64,000 bases of DNA from Aliishimia sp965656085 (GTDB lineage: Bacteria > Pseudomonadota > Alphaproteobacteria > Rhodobacterales > Rhodobacteraceae), in the NCBI GenBank assembly GCA_965656085.1, contig CBFHJA010000003.1, forward strand, positions 62,001 to 126,000. The letters are read 5' to 3'. The notes under the pieces were generated by a model. The model did not search any database. It was given only the letters and a program-made list of their open reading frames with translations, and was not told where the DNA came from. This document shows, one piece after another, positions 41,114 to 48,759 of the stretch; position 1 is the first letter of the stretch, and each line of letters starts with the position of its first letter. Made by a program: the position numbers and the translations under genes.

Positions 41114-41216
41114 GGCCCCGCCCGGATGCTGCGGGTGCAAAATCCGGTTGCGCGTCCGTGCGCAATTTCCTACTCGGTGCGCAGCCGTATACGACAGAAA
41201 ATTACAAAGGTGCCTC

Positions 41217-42173
41217 ATGTCCTTCCGCCTGCAACCCACGCCCGCCGCCCGTCCCAACCGCTGCCAGCTCTTCGGCCCCGGCTCACGCCCGGCGATCTTC
41301 GAGAAAATGGCCACAAGCGCCGCAGACGTCATCAATATCGACCTTGAAGACAGCGTCGCGCCCTCGGACAAGGACAGCGCCCGGAAGAACGTCATCGAGG
41401 CCATTGGCGATATCGACTGGGGCAACAAGACCCTCTCGGTGCGGATCAACTCGCTCGACACCCCGTTCTGGTATCGCGACGTGGTGGACCTTCTGGAGAA
41501 CGCCTCCGAACGGCTCGACCAGATCATGATCCCCAAGGTCGGCTGCGCCGAGGACCTCTATGCGGTGGACGCGCTCGTGACCGCCGTGGAAGCGGCCAAG
41601 GGGCGCAGCAAGAAGATCGGCTTCGAGGTCATCATCGAAAGCGCCGCCGGGATCGCCCATGTGGAGGCCATCGCCGCCGCCACGCCGCGCCTGCAAGCGA
41701 TGAGCCTTGGCGCGGCCGATTTCGCCGCCTCCATGGGGATGCAAACCACGGGGATCGGCGGTACGCAGGTCGGCTATTACATGCTGCAAGAGGGTCAGAA
41801 ATACTGGTCCGACCCGTGGCATTGGGCGCAAGCGGCCATCGTCGCGGCGTGCCGGACCCATGGCGTTCTTCCGGTGGACGGCCCGTTCGGGGATTTCTCC
41901 GACGATGAGGGCTTCCGCGCGCAGGCCCGGCGGTCCGCGACGCTTGGCATGGTCGGCAAATGGGCGATCCATCCCAAGCAGGTCGCGCTCGCCAACGAGG
42001 TGTTCACCCCGTCCGAGGAGGCCATAACGGAGGCCCGCGAGATCCTCGCGGCGATGGAGGAGGCCAAGGCCAAGGGCGAGGGCGCGACGGTCTACAAGGG
42101 CCGTCTGGTGGATATCGCGTCGATCAAGCAGGCCGAGGTGATCGTGCGGCAGGCGGAGATGATCGCGCCCTGA
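41217..42173 (+). CDS. mcl1: L-malyl-CoA/beta-methylmalyl-CoA lyase
   Basis: A 318-residue CitE/HpcH-family lyase that cleaves malyl-CoA to acetyl-CoA and glyoxylate, and beta-methylmalyl-CoA to propionyl-CoA and glyoxylate, in the ethylmalonyl-CoA and 3-hydroxypropionate routes. Visible are SRPAIFEKMATSAADVINID, DLEDSVAP with an acidic metal ligand, SVRINSLDTPFWYRD, IMIPKVG and GFEVIIESAAGI with a second metal-ligand Glu, then LGAADFAASMG and MVGKWAIHPKQV. The start MSFRLQPTPAARPNRCQLFG at 41217 fits the family. The other ethylmalonyl-CoA genes are not in the window. Confidence 0.9.
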   Translation: MSFRLQPTPAARPNRCQLFGPGSRPAIFEKMATSAADVINIDLEDSVAPSDKDSARKNVIEAIGDIDWGNKTLSVRINSLDTPFWYRDVVDLLENASERLDQIMIPKVGCAEDLYAVDALVTAVEAAKGRSKKIGFEVIIESAAGIAHVEAIAAATPRLQAMSLGAADFAASMGMQTTGIGGTQVGYYMLQEGQKYWSDPWHWAQAAIVAACRTHGVLPVDGPFGDFSDDEGFRAQARRSATLGMVGKWAIHPKQVALANEVFTPSEEAITEAREILAAMEEAKAKGEGATVYKGRLVDIASIKQAEVIVRQAEMIAP

Positions 42174-42314
42174 GCCTTGATCGGGGCCTTGATTTGGCGG
42201 CCTTGACCAGCCGCGCGCGCCGGGACCCGCCGGGGCGCGCGCATACGCAGACGTGACTGGCCCGTGATGCCGCCGCCATGTCACAAACGGGCATACCCCA
42301 TTCAGGAGCCCACC

Positions 42315-42791
42315 ATGACCCGCCTCTTCGCCCTCGTGATCGCGACAGCCCTCGCCTTGCCCGCCCTGCCCGCCCGTGCCGAGATCGCCCCGCGCGACGG
42401 CTGGGCCGTCTACCCGAGCGACAAATCCTACGCGCAGCTCATCGAGGACGTGACCGCCGCCACGACGGCCAACAAGATGGGCGTCGTAACGCAAGCCGGA
42501 CCGACCGGCGCGGCCCGGCAGCGCGGCATCACGATCCCCGGCAACCGCGTCATCGGCATCTTCAACAACGTGCTCGCGGTCGAGGTTCTGAGCCTCTCCA
42601 CCGCCGCGATGATCGAAGCGCCGATCCGGCTCTATGTCACCGAGAACGCTGACGGCACCGCGAGCCTGTCCTACAAGCTGCCCTCGCAGGTCTTCGCGCC
42701 CTATATCGGCGAGGCCGGGCCAAGGCTGGCCGAGATCGCCGCCGGGCTCGATGTGACCTTTGCCGATATCGCGCAGGCCGCGACGGAGTGA
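42315..42791 (+). CDS. Exported DUF302 family protein
   Basis: A 158-residue protein with a signal peptide (MTRLFALVIATALALPALPARA, cleavage near residue 22), so it should be periplasmic. The mature part matches DUF302: YAQLIEDVTAATTANKMGVV, then RQRGITIPGNRVIGIFNN and APIRLYVTENADGTASLSYK. The family has no settled biochemical role. It follows mcl1 by 141 bases on the same strand and converges on the transglycosylase gene. The start at 42315 gives a canonical signal sequence. Confidence 0.8.
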   Translation: MTRLFALVIATALALPALPARAEIAPRDGWAVYPSDKSYAQLIEDVTAATTANKMGVVTQAGPTGAARQRGITIPGNRVIGIFNNVLAVEVLSLSTAAMIEAPIRLYVTENADGTASLSYKLPSQVFAPYIGEAGPRLAEIAAGLDVTFADIAQAATE

Positions 42792-42798
42792 GCGCGGA

Positions 42799-43284
42799 TC
42801 ACTCCGGCCAGACCTTGCCCCCGCCAACGCCCGTTTCGTCCAGCAGGCCGAGGCGCTTGGCCTCAAAGTAATAGCCCCGCGCGTACCACATCACCGCCTC
42901 CTGCGCGTCGCCGCCCGCAACCAGCCACGCGCCGCGCAGGTAGCGCACCGCGTAGCGGAGGTTGCTTTCGGCATCGAGCAGATCAGACGGCTGGCCCCGG
43001 AAGCCCATGGAGCGGGCGGTGGCGGGCAGGATCTGCATCAGCCCGTAGTAAGGGCCGTTGCGCGCCTCGGGGCGGTGCGTGCTCTCGCGGATCACGACAC
43101 GCTGTACGAGGCTGACGGGCACGTCGTTTTCCTGCGCGGCGGCGACGATCATCTTGCGCAGCTCGGGGGTTTCGTTGGGGTAGAGTGGCGCGGTGAACGC
43201 CGCGTCCGGTTGCTCCTGTCGCGAGCAGGCGGCGGTCAGGGTCAGGGCACCGAGGATCAGGGCGAGGAGGCAAAAACGGATCAT
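42799..43284 (-). CDS. Lytic transglycosylase lipoprotein (SLT domain)
   Basis: A 161-residue protein with a lipoprotein signal (lipobox LTAAC, Cys about residue 20). The SLT domain follows: VSLVQRVVIRESTHRPEARN, where the catalytic Glu is in RES, and YYGLMQILPATARSMGF with the GLMQ motif. The domain ends in a NLRYAVRYLRGAW helix. It should cut peptidoglycan with 1,6-anhydro end formation at the inner face of the outer membrane. It is shorter than the MltC or Slt enzymes, being close to a bare SLT domain. Confidence 0.88.
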   Translation of the reverse strand: MIRFCLLALILGALTLTAACSRQEQPDAAFTAPLYPNETPELRKMIVAAAQENDVPVSLVQRVVIRESTHRPEARNGPYYGLMQILPATARSMGFRGQPSDLLDAESNLRYAVRYLRGAWLVAGGDAQEAVMWYARGYYFEAKRLGLLDETGVGGGKVWPE

Positions 43285-43438
43285 GTCCAGCGCTTAGCGT
43301 GCGTTTTCATGCGCGCCAAGGGGGTTTGAGGCCAATCGGCGTCGCTTTGCCGGCTGCGCGGTTCGGAGTTTGTGGCAGGCCGGCCCTCCGGGGCGAGTTT
43401 ATCCGGCTAGGTGAAACAGCAAGGGCGGGGCGTGCCGC

Positions 43439-43891
43439 TCAGCCGCGTTCATCCTTGGGGGAGCCGAGCACCATATATGTGGTGATCGCGGCGACATGGG
43501 GCACGGTGCCGAGCGTGTCGGTGTGGAACGCTTTGTAGGCTTTGAGATCGGCGCATTCGACGCGCAGCAGATACTCGATCGCGCCCGTGGTGTTGTGGCA
43601 TTCCACCACCTCGGGGGCTGCCCGCATCGCCGCTTCAAAGCCCTCCTGCGCGGGTTTGTTGTGCTGGTTGAGACCGACGCCGAGATAGGCGATCACCCCC
43701 AGGCCCAGTGCCTCACGGCCCAGCGTGGCGCGGTAGCCGGTGATCACGCCGCGCCGCTCAAGCTCCTGCACCCGGCGCAGGCAGGCTGAGGGCGAGAGGG
43801 CAACCCGCTCGGCAAGCTCTATGTTGCTGATCCGCCCGTCGGCTTTCAGGATGCGCAATATTTCGTGGGATTTGGGGTCTAAGTCGTCCAT
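43439..43891 (-). CDS. Lrp/AsnC-family transcriptional regulator
   Basis: A 150-residue regulator. An N-terminal winged helix (LDPKSHEILRILKADGRISNI) is followed by a helix-turn-helix with LAERVALSPSACLRRVQELE. A C-terminal RAM/AsnC effector domain carries LGVIAYLGVG and GAIEYLLRVEC. It is divergent from a LysE-family exporter, the classic arrangement in which an Lrp-like protein controls amino-acid efflux. An inverted repeat sits just upstream. I chose the ATG at 43891 (MDDLDPKSH) over 43930, whose extension is unlike the family. Confidence 0.9.
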   Translation of the reverse strand: MDDLDPKSHEILRILKADGRISNIELAERVALSPSACLRRVQELERRGVITGYRATLGREALGLGVIAYLGVGLNQHNKPAQEGFEAAMRAAPEVVECHNTTGAIEYLLRVECADLKAYKAFHTDTLGTVPHVAAITTYMVLGSPKDERG

Positions 43892-43909
43892 GTGTTGCGC
43901 AGTTTGCGC

Positions 43910-43927
43910 CAAACCGCGCACGGTTTG
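43910..43927. promoter_or_regulatory. Inverted repeat between the Lrp-like gene and the LysE-like gene
   Basis: CAAACCG-CGCA-CGGTTTG, with perfect 7-base arms, lies 19-36 bases upstream of the Lrp-like start and 39-56 bases before the LysE-like start. TTGCGC words at 43895-43900 and 43904-43909 flank it. The position and symmetry fit an Lrp/AsnC-type operator. This is inferred. Confidence 0.5.
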
Positions 43928-43965
43928 CAAGCACTCACCGGCGGCAGGGCAGTAATCTGGCCCGC

Positions 43966-44559
43966 ATGGATACCGACCTGCTCACCGCCCTTGCCCTCTT
44001 CGCCTTCGTGACCTCGATCACGCCGGGGCCGAACAATCTCATGCTGATGGCCTCGGGGGCCAATTACGGGTTTCGCCGGACGGTGCCGCATATGCTGGGG
44101 ATCGGGATCGGGTTCACGGTGATGATCCTCGGGGTCGGCGCGGGGCTGGTGCAGATCTTCGATGCCTATCCGGTCAGTCACACGATCCTGAAAGCAGTGA
44201 GCGTGGTCTACCTGCTGTGGCTGGCGTGGAAAATCGCGACGGCGGCGGGGGTTGCGGACGGGGGTGCGCAAGGGCGGCCCCTGAGTTTCCTGCAAGCCGC
44301 CGCGTTCCAGTGGGTCAATCCCAAGGCATGGGCGATGGCGCTCACGGCGATCACCGCCTATGCGCCCGACCGCACGCTCTGGGCGATCCTCTGGGTGGCG
44401 CTGGTCTTCGGGGCGATCAACCTGCCCTCGGTCAGTACATGGACCGTGCTCGGACAGCAAATGGCGCGGCTGCTTCGGGCGCGGCGACAGCGGGTGGCGT
44501 TCAATTGGGTGATGGCGGGTTTGCTCATCGCCTCGCTGGTCCCGGTGCTCTGGCCCTGA
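43966..44559 (+). CDS. LysE-family amino-acid exporter
   Basis: A 197-residue membrane protein with about six hydrophobic segments. The N-terminal FVTSITPGPNNLMLMASGAN is the LysE/RhtB signature, with GFRRTVPHMLGIGIGF, VVYLLWLAWKIA, FQWVNPKAWAMAL and a hydrophobic C-terminus. The family exports basic or neutral amino acids or their derivatives; the substrate here is unknown. The divergent Lrp-like regulator suggests amino-acid induction. Confidence 0.9.
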   Translation: MDTDLLTALALFAFVTSITPGPNNLMLMASGANYGFRRTVPHMLGIGIGFTVMILGVGAGLVQIFDAYPVSHTILKAVSVVYLLWLAWKIATAAGVADGGAQGRPLSFLQAAAFQWVNPKAWAMALTAITAYAPDRTLWAILWVALVFGAINLPSVSTWTVLGQQMARLLRARRQRVAFNWVMAGLLIASLVPVLWP

Positions 44560-44630
44560 GGGGCGCACGCCTGCCCGATTGCAATGCCCGCCCGTCCCCG
44601 CCATATAGGCGCAAAGCCGATGGGGTGGAC

Positions 44631-45596
44631 ATGACGCAATATCTGGATTTCGAGAAACCGCTGGCCGAGATCGAAGGCAAGGCCGAGGAACTGCGGGCCA
44701 TCGCCGAGAAATCGGAAGAGGACATGGACATCGCGGATCAGGCCGCAGCGCTCGACGCCAAGGCCGCGAAGATGCTCGTGGACCTCTATAAATCCCTGAC
44801 CCCGTGGCGCAAATGTCAGGTCGCGCGGCACCCGGAGCGGCCCCATTGCGAAGCCTATATCCGCGCGCTCTTCACCGAATACACCCCGCTTGCCGGAGAC
44901 CGGAACTTCGCCGATGACCATGCGGTGATGGGCGGGCTGGCGCGGTTCGAGGACCGGCCTGTGATGGTGATCGGGCACGAGAAGGGCAACGATACCAAGA
45001 CCCGGATCGAGCGCAATTTCGGCATGGCGCGGCCCGAGGGCTATCGCAAAGCGATCCGGCTGATGGATATCGCGGCGCGGTTCGGGCTGCCGGTGATCAC
45101 GCTGGTGGACACGCCCGGCGCCTATCCCGGCAAGGGCGCGGAGGAGCGCGGGCAATCCGAGGCCATCGCGCGCTCGACGGAGAAATGCCTTCAGATCGGA
45201 GTGCCGCTGGTGTCGGTGGTGATTGGCGAAGGCGGCTCTGGCGGCGCGGTTGCCTTTGCCACGGCGAACCGCGTGGCGATGCTGGAGCACTCGGTCTATT
45301 CGGTGATCTCGCCCGAAGGCTGCGCCTCGATCCTTTGGAAGGACGCCGAGAAGATGCGCGAGGCTGCCGAGGCGCTGCGGCTCACGGCGCAGGACCTGCA
45401 CGGGTTGGGCGTGATCGACCGGATCATCCCCGAGCCTCTGGGCGGCGCGCATCGCGACGTGGAGGCGACGCTGGAGGCCGTGCGCAAGGCCATCGCCGAC
45501 ATGCTCGGGGAGATGGACGGTATGACCGGGGAGACCCTGATCACCGAGCGGCGCCGGAAGTTCCTGCAAATGGGCGACAAGGGGCTCGCCGCCTGA
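44631..45596 (+). CDS. accA: Acetyl-CoA carboxylase carboxyltransferase subunit alpha
   Basis: A 321-residue subunit that, with AccD, moves the carboxyl group from biotin to acetyl-CoA in the first step of fatty-acid synthesis. Motifs are YLDFEKPLAEIEGKAEEL at the start, LTPWRKCQVARHPERP, MVIGHEKGNDTKTRI, RKAIRLMDIAARFGLP, LVDTPGAYPGKGAEERGQSE, VVIGEGGSGGAVAFA and SVISPEGCASILWKD. Length and order are standard. The ATG at 44631 gives the usual N-terminus. It is 71 bases after the LysE-like gene. Confidence 0.97.
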   Translation: MTQYLDFEKPLAEIEGKAEELRAIAEKSEEDMDIADQAAALDAKAAKMLVDLYKSLTPWRKCQVARHPERPHCEAYIRALFTEYTPLAGDRNFADDHAVMGGLARFEDRPVMVIGHEKGNDTKTRIERNFGMARPEGYRKAIRLMDIAARFGLPVITLVDTPGAYPGKGAEERGQSEAIARSTEKCLQIGVPLVSVVIGEGGSGGAVAFATANRVAMLEHSVYSVISPEGCASILWKDAEKMREAAEALRLTAQDLHGLGVIDRIIPEPLGGAHRDVEATLEAVRKAIADMLGEMDGMTGETLITERRRKFLQMGDKGLAA

Positions 45597-45605
45597 GCCC
45601 AAAGA

Positions 45606-45629
45606 AAGGACCGCAACGTGGCGGCCCTT
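45606..45629 (-). terminator. Hairpin between accA and the YeeE/YedE genes
   Basis: The arms AAGGACCGC and GCGGCCCTT pair at eight of nine positions around a 6-base loop. On the minus strand the hairpin is followed by a T-rich TTTCTTT. It lies 26-49 bases past the end of the 45655 gene and 10-33 past accA, so it may serve the convergent pair. Confidence 0.45.
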
Positions 45630-45654
45630 CCCAAGCTTCCGTGCGTGAGTGGTG

Positions 45655-46245
45655 TTATTCGGCAGGCACTTCCGCGCGCCCACCCGATCCGGTGAGGCTG
45701 GACGGCAGCACGAAGGCCACCAGCACAAAGACCGCGCCGAGAACGATGCCGAGCACATCGCCGGACATCCCCATCAGCCCCTCGAACTTGGAGCCGGGCA
45801 CCGCGCCAAGCGTGACCTTGCCGCCCCAGATCGCGTCCAGAAGGCCCGCCGATTTCCAAGCCGGATAGGTCGCCATATAGGCCGCCGCGCCCAAGAGGCC
45901 GCCCGCGAGGAAGAACAGCGCGTCGCGGCGCCCAGTGGCCGCTGCGCAGACGCCGGTGCCGGGGCAATAGCCCGAGGCCGCCCAGCCCGCGCCGAGCAGC
46001 AAGCCGCCGATGAACACTCCGATATATGCGGATTTCACCGACATATGGCCCACATCGACAAGGCCGAGCATCTGGCCGCCGAACATCAGGATCGAGCCGA
46101 CACCGATGGCCAGAAGGATGGTTTTCATCAGGTGCAGCCGCCGCAGGGTCAGCATCCCGGTGATCCAGTTGGGGTTCGTGGCCCCGATCCGGTCGAGCAC
46201 CGCGCCGAAGGCGGCCCCTATGAGAATGGCGAGAACGATTTGCAT
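45655..46245 (-). CDS. YeeE/YedE-family transporter subunit (DUF6691-like)
   Basis: A 196-residue membrane protein. It has LAILIGAAFGAVLDRIGATN, GGLLLGAGWAASGYCPGTGV with the conserved Cys of this family, and a tail rich in hydrophobic helices. YeeE/YedE proteins carry thiosulfate or other sulfur compounds inward through a path of conserved cysteines. It lies 3 bases after the other YeeE-like half-gene, so the two halves probably form one transporter. The substrate is inferred from the family. Confidence 0.85.
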   Translation of the reverse strand: MQIVLAILIGAAFGAVLDRIGATNPNWITGMLTLRRLHLMKTILLAIGVGSILMFGGQMLGLVDVGHMSVKSAYIGVFIGGLLLGAGWAASGYCPGTGVCAAATGRRDALFFLAGGLLGAAAYMATYPAWKSAGLLDAIWGGKVTLGAVPGSKFEGLMGMSGDVLGIVLGAVFVLVAFVLPSSLTGSGGRAEVPAE

Positions 46246-46248
46246 GGC

Positions 46249-46797
46249 TCAGCCCTCCTTGTACATGAACATGGCGGTGGGAATGGCGGCGGCGAAGGCC
46301 CCGGCGGCGAAGAGATAGCCGGACGCGGCGGTCTGCATCATGCCGGACATCATGTGGCCCGAGGTGCAGCCCCCGGCGAGACGTGCGCCGTAGAGCACGA
46401 CGAAGCCCCCGGCGAAGGCCAGCGCGTAACGCTTCCACGGGGTGTCGCCGTAGTTCGCGCGCCAGACAGCCGGTGCGCGTTTTTCATCCGCGCCGACACC
46501 GCCGCGCAGGTAGGCGGAGAGCGCCGCCCCGGCGGCCATGGCCAGCACGAAGACGAAGCTGTAGTTCAGCGGGTTCGAGGCGTTCTTGGCGTATTTGCCA
46601 CCCGACTTGGCCATATAGGCGTTGGTCGAGGTGTAGCCCTCATCGGTTTGGGTGATGAAGCCGGGATTGACCGCATCTGCGATGATCCCGTCGAGAATGA
46701 CGAATTGCGTGGACACGCCAATCGGCTTGACCAGCAGCACCGCCGCGAAGAAGACCGCGCCGAGCAGCAGGCCGCCCAGTTTCCAGTCGAGTGTCAT
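46249..46797 (-). CDS. YeeE/YedE-family transporter, first half
   Basis: A 182-residue membrane protein. GFVVLYGARLAGGCTSGHMMSGMMQ is the family hallmark (GGCTSGH), with a hydrophobic N-terminus and SGYLFAAGAFAAAIPTAMFM at the C-terminus. Single YeeE/YedE proteins are about twice this length. Here the two half-size genes are 3 bases apart, the arrangement seen in many proteobacteria near sulfide- or persulfide-responsive regulators. No sulfur-oxidation genes or regulator lie beside it. Confidence 0.88.
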   Translation of the reverse strand: MTLDWKLGGLLLGAVFFAAVLLVKPIGVSTQFVILDGIIADAVNPGFITQTDEGYTSTNAYMAKSGGKYAKNASNPLNYSFVFVLAMAAGAALSAYLRGGVGADEKRAPAVWRANYGDTPWKRYALAFAGGFVVLYGARLAGGCTSGHMMSGMMQTAASGYLFAAGAFAAAIPTAMFMYKEG

Positions 46798-46817
46798 GTG
46801 GAGACTCCCTTAAAGTT

Positions 46818-46831
46818 CATATCTGAATATG
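46818..46831. promoter_or_regulatory. Inverted repeat upstream of the YeeE/YedE genes
   Basis: CATAT-CTGA-ATATG, with perfect 5-base arms, lies 21-34 bases before the start at 46797 in an AT-rich patch, and ATGATATG follows. The position suits a repressor site, for example an ArsR-type sulfur-responsive one. It does not match the ATTC-N8-GAAT site known for SqrR. The regulator is unknown. Confidence 0.45.
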
Positions 46832-46880
46832 ATGATATGTTGTGGCGCCTGCCCCCGACATGATCTAGATCAATTTGCGC

Positions 46881-48074
46881 CTAGCTTCGCCCTTCGCTGG
46901 CACCGGCAGTGCGCCGGGCCGCCCAGGCCGTCATCATCGGCCCCACGATCTCGAACACCACCGTTGCACCAATCACCAGCGTCAGGATCGTGTCGCGGTA
47001 TTGCGGAAAGCTCTGCGCGGCCACGAGCCCCATGCCCACCGCCACCCCGGCTTGCGGCAACAGGGCCAGCCCGATCCAGCGCCGCTCCGGGCCGGGCAAG
47101 CCCGACACTGTGCCCCCGATCCAGCCGCCAGCGGAACGGGCCAGCACCCGCAGCGCCAGATAGGCCATCCCGATGCCGCCCAGCGCCCAGAGAGCCGCCG
47201 CATCGAGCGACGCGCCCGACAGCAGAAAGAACAGCATCAGGAACGGCCATTCGATATGCTCGATCTCGTGGAAGGCGTAGTCGTGATGCTTCGCGCGGGC
47301 GGCAATCACCACGCCGGCTGTCATACCCGCGAGCAGGTAGGACACCTCAAGCATATGCGCCGCGCCCGCCGTCAGGAACACCAGCCCCAGCGCCTCGGTC
47401 TGGCTCGGCGCACCGGGGTCGAGCCGTCCGGTGAGCACTGCGCCGGGCAGCCCGATCGCCAGACCCAGCGCAAGCGCACCGCCCACTTCCCAGAGCGCAA
47501 GGCCCAGATGGTGAAGCTCCCACGCACCGCTCTCGACCGCCTGCGCGAAGACCACCGCCAGCGCGAACACGATCATCCCCCACGCATCGTCGATCGCGAC
47601 CACGCCGCGGATCGTGTCCGCGAAACTGTCCCCGGCCTCGGTATGGGCCAGCGTGTCCTGCGTCGCCGCCGGGTCGGTCGCCGTGGCGATGGCCGCGAGC
47701 AGGACGGCAAGGGCCGGGGCAACCCCGAGCAGGATCAGCCCGCCGCTCACGATCGCAACGGTCGCCAGCACGACACTCCCGGACACCCACAGGATCGCCC
47801 GGCCCCGGCTGCGCAGCGTCCCGCCCGCCAAACTGCCGCCAAGCAGGAACGCCACCATGGTCAGCGCGATCATCGAGAGCGGCTCGTACCAGTCCACCAC
47901 GTCCGCAGGGATCAAGTCGAAGCCCGGCGCGCCGATCAGCGCACCGAGAAGCAAAAGCAGGCTCACGCGCGGCAAGCGGGTCGCGCGGCCCAAGGCATCG
48001 GCGCTCAGGCCGCAGAGAAACAGCACACCGAGGGCAGTGAAGATTGCGCCAGACTCTATCCCCGCGCCCTCCAT
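46881..48074 (-). CDS. Monovalent cation:proton antiporter (CPA type)
   Basis: A 397-residue membrane protein with about 12 hydrophobic segments. The CPA core is visible: LLLLLGALIGAPGFDLIP, TMVAFLLGGSLAGG, ATATDPAATQDTLAH with the TDP motif, VVAIDDAWGMIVFALAV with the paired Asp of electrogenic members, and LLPQAGVAVGMGLVA. There is no TrkA-N tail, so it is a short Na+(K+)/H+ antiporter. The ATG at 48074 lies 4 bases after the stop of the GntR gene, so the two should be one transcript. The ion is not determined. Confidence 0.85.
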   Translation of the reverse strand: MEGAGIESGAIFTALGVLFLCGLSADALGRATRLPRVSLLLLLGALIGAPGFDLIPADVVDWYEPLSMIALTMVAFLLGGSLAGGTLRSRGRAILWVSGSVVLATVAIVSGGLILLGVAPALAVLLAAIATATDPAATQDTLAHTEAGDSFADTIRGVVAIDDAWGMIVFALAVVFAQAVESGAWELHHLGLALWEVGGALALGLAIGLPGAVLTGRLDPGAPSQTEALGLVFLTAGAAHMLEVSYLLAGMTAGVVIAARAKHHDYAFHEIEHIEWPFLMLFFLLSGASLDAAALWALGGIGMAYLALRVLARSAGGWIGGTVSGLPGPERRWIGLALLPQAGVAVGMGLVAAQSFPQYRDTILTLVIGATVVFEIVGPMMTAWAARRTAGASEGRS

Positions 48075-48078
48075 CGGG

Positions 48079-48729
48079 TCAGCTCGCCAGCAGCTTGAGG
48101 CCTTGCGTGACGTCCGAGCGGACCGCGAGGCGCAAGCTTGGCTCATCACCCGCGCGCAGGGCCGCGATGATGTGGCGGTGGTATTGCGGCGGCTCGGTGC
48201 GGCGCAGACGGCCATAGAGCGAGCGCATGGTCGGGCCGAGTTGCAGCCAGACGGTTTCGGCCATCGCCAGCATCGCCGGGGCCTGCGCGCGCAGATAGAG
48301 CGTGCGGTGAAATTCGAGATTGGTGCGGATATATTTGACCGCGTCGCGGTGGGCGACCGCTTCGGCCACCGCGCCGTTGATCGTCTGCAGCCGTTCGATC
48401 AGGGCGATATGGGCGCGGGGCAAGGCGCGGCTGGCCAGTTCGACCTCGATCAGGGCGCGCAGGGCCGCCAGTTCCTCGATCCGCTCGTTGGACAGTTCCG
48501 GCGTCGCGACCCGGCCCGAGGACGAGAGAGACAGGGCGCCTTCGGCCACAAGTCGGCGCACGGCTTCGCGGGCCGGGGTCATCGACACGCCATATTCGGA
48601 GCCGATCCCGCGCAGGGTCAGGGCCTGACCCGGCAGGATATCGCCGATCATGATCCGGGTGCGCAGGCGGCGATAGACCAGATCATGCGCGGCGGCGGTG
48701 GGTTCGGTGGTGTCGGATCTGCGGGCCAT
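48079..48729 (-). CDS. GntR-family (FadR/FCD) transcriptional regulator
   Basis: A 216-residue regulator with an N-terminal winged helix (AHDLVYRRLRTRIMIGDILP, LTLRGIGSEYGVSMTPAREAVRRLVAEGAL) and a C-terminal all-helical FCD domain (LAALRALIEVELASRALP, FHRTLYLRA, HRHIIAALRAGD). FCD regulators usually respond to organic acids. It precedes the antiporter by 4 bases on the same strand, an uncommon pairing. Its targets cannot be read from the sequence. Confidence 0.9.
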   Translation of the reverse strand: MARRSDTTEPTAAAHDLVYRRLRTRIMIGDILPGQALTLRGIGSEYGVSMTPAREAVRRLVAEGALSLSSSGRVATPELSNERIEELAALRALIEVELASRALPRAHIALIERLQTINGAVAEAVAHRDAVKYIRTNLEFHRTLYLRAQAPAMLAMAETVWLQLGPTMRSLYGRLRRTEPPQYHRHIIAALRAGDEPSLRLAVRSDVTQGLKLLAS

Positions 48730-48759
48730 GCCCCTTTGTGATCACAAACCCGCATCCGG

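Noticed and set aside
41283..42866. A 527-codon minus-strand frame over mcl1 and the DUF302 gene
   Set aside because: It is a shadow of mcl1; it runs through two real genes and an intergenic region and has an Arg/Gly/His-rich composition.
44358..45758. A 466-codon minus-strand frame over accA
   Set aside because: It is antisense to accA, with no domain in the translation.
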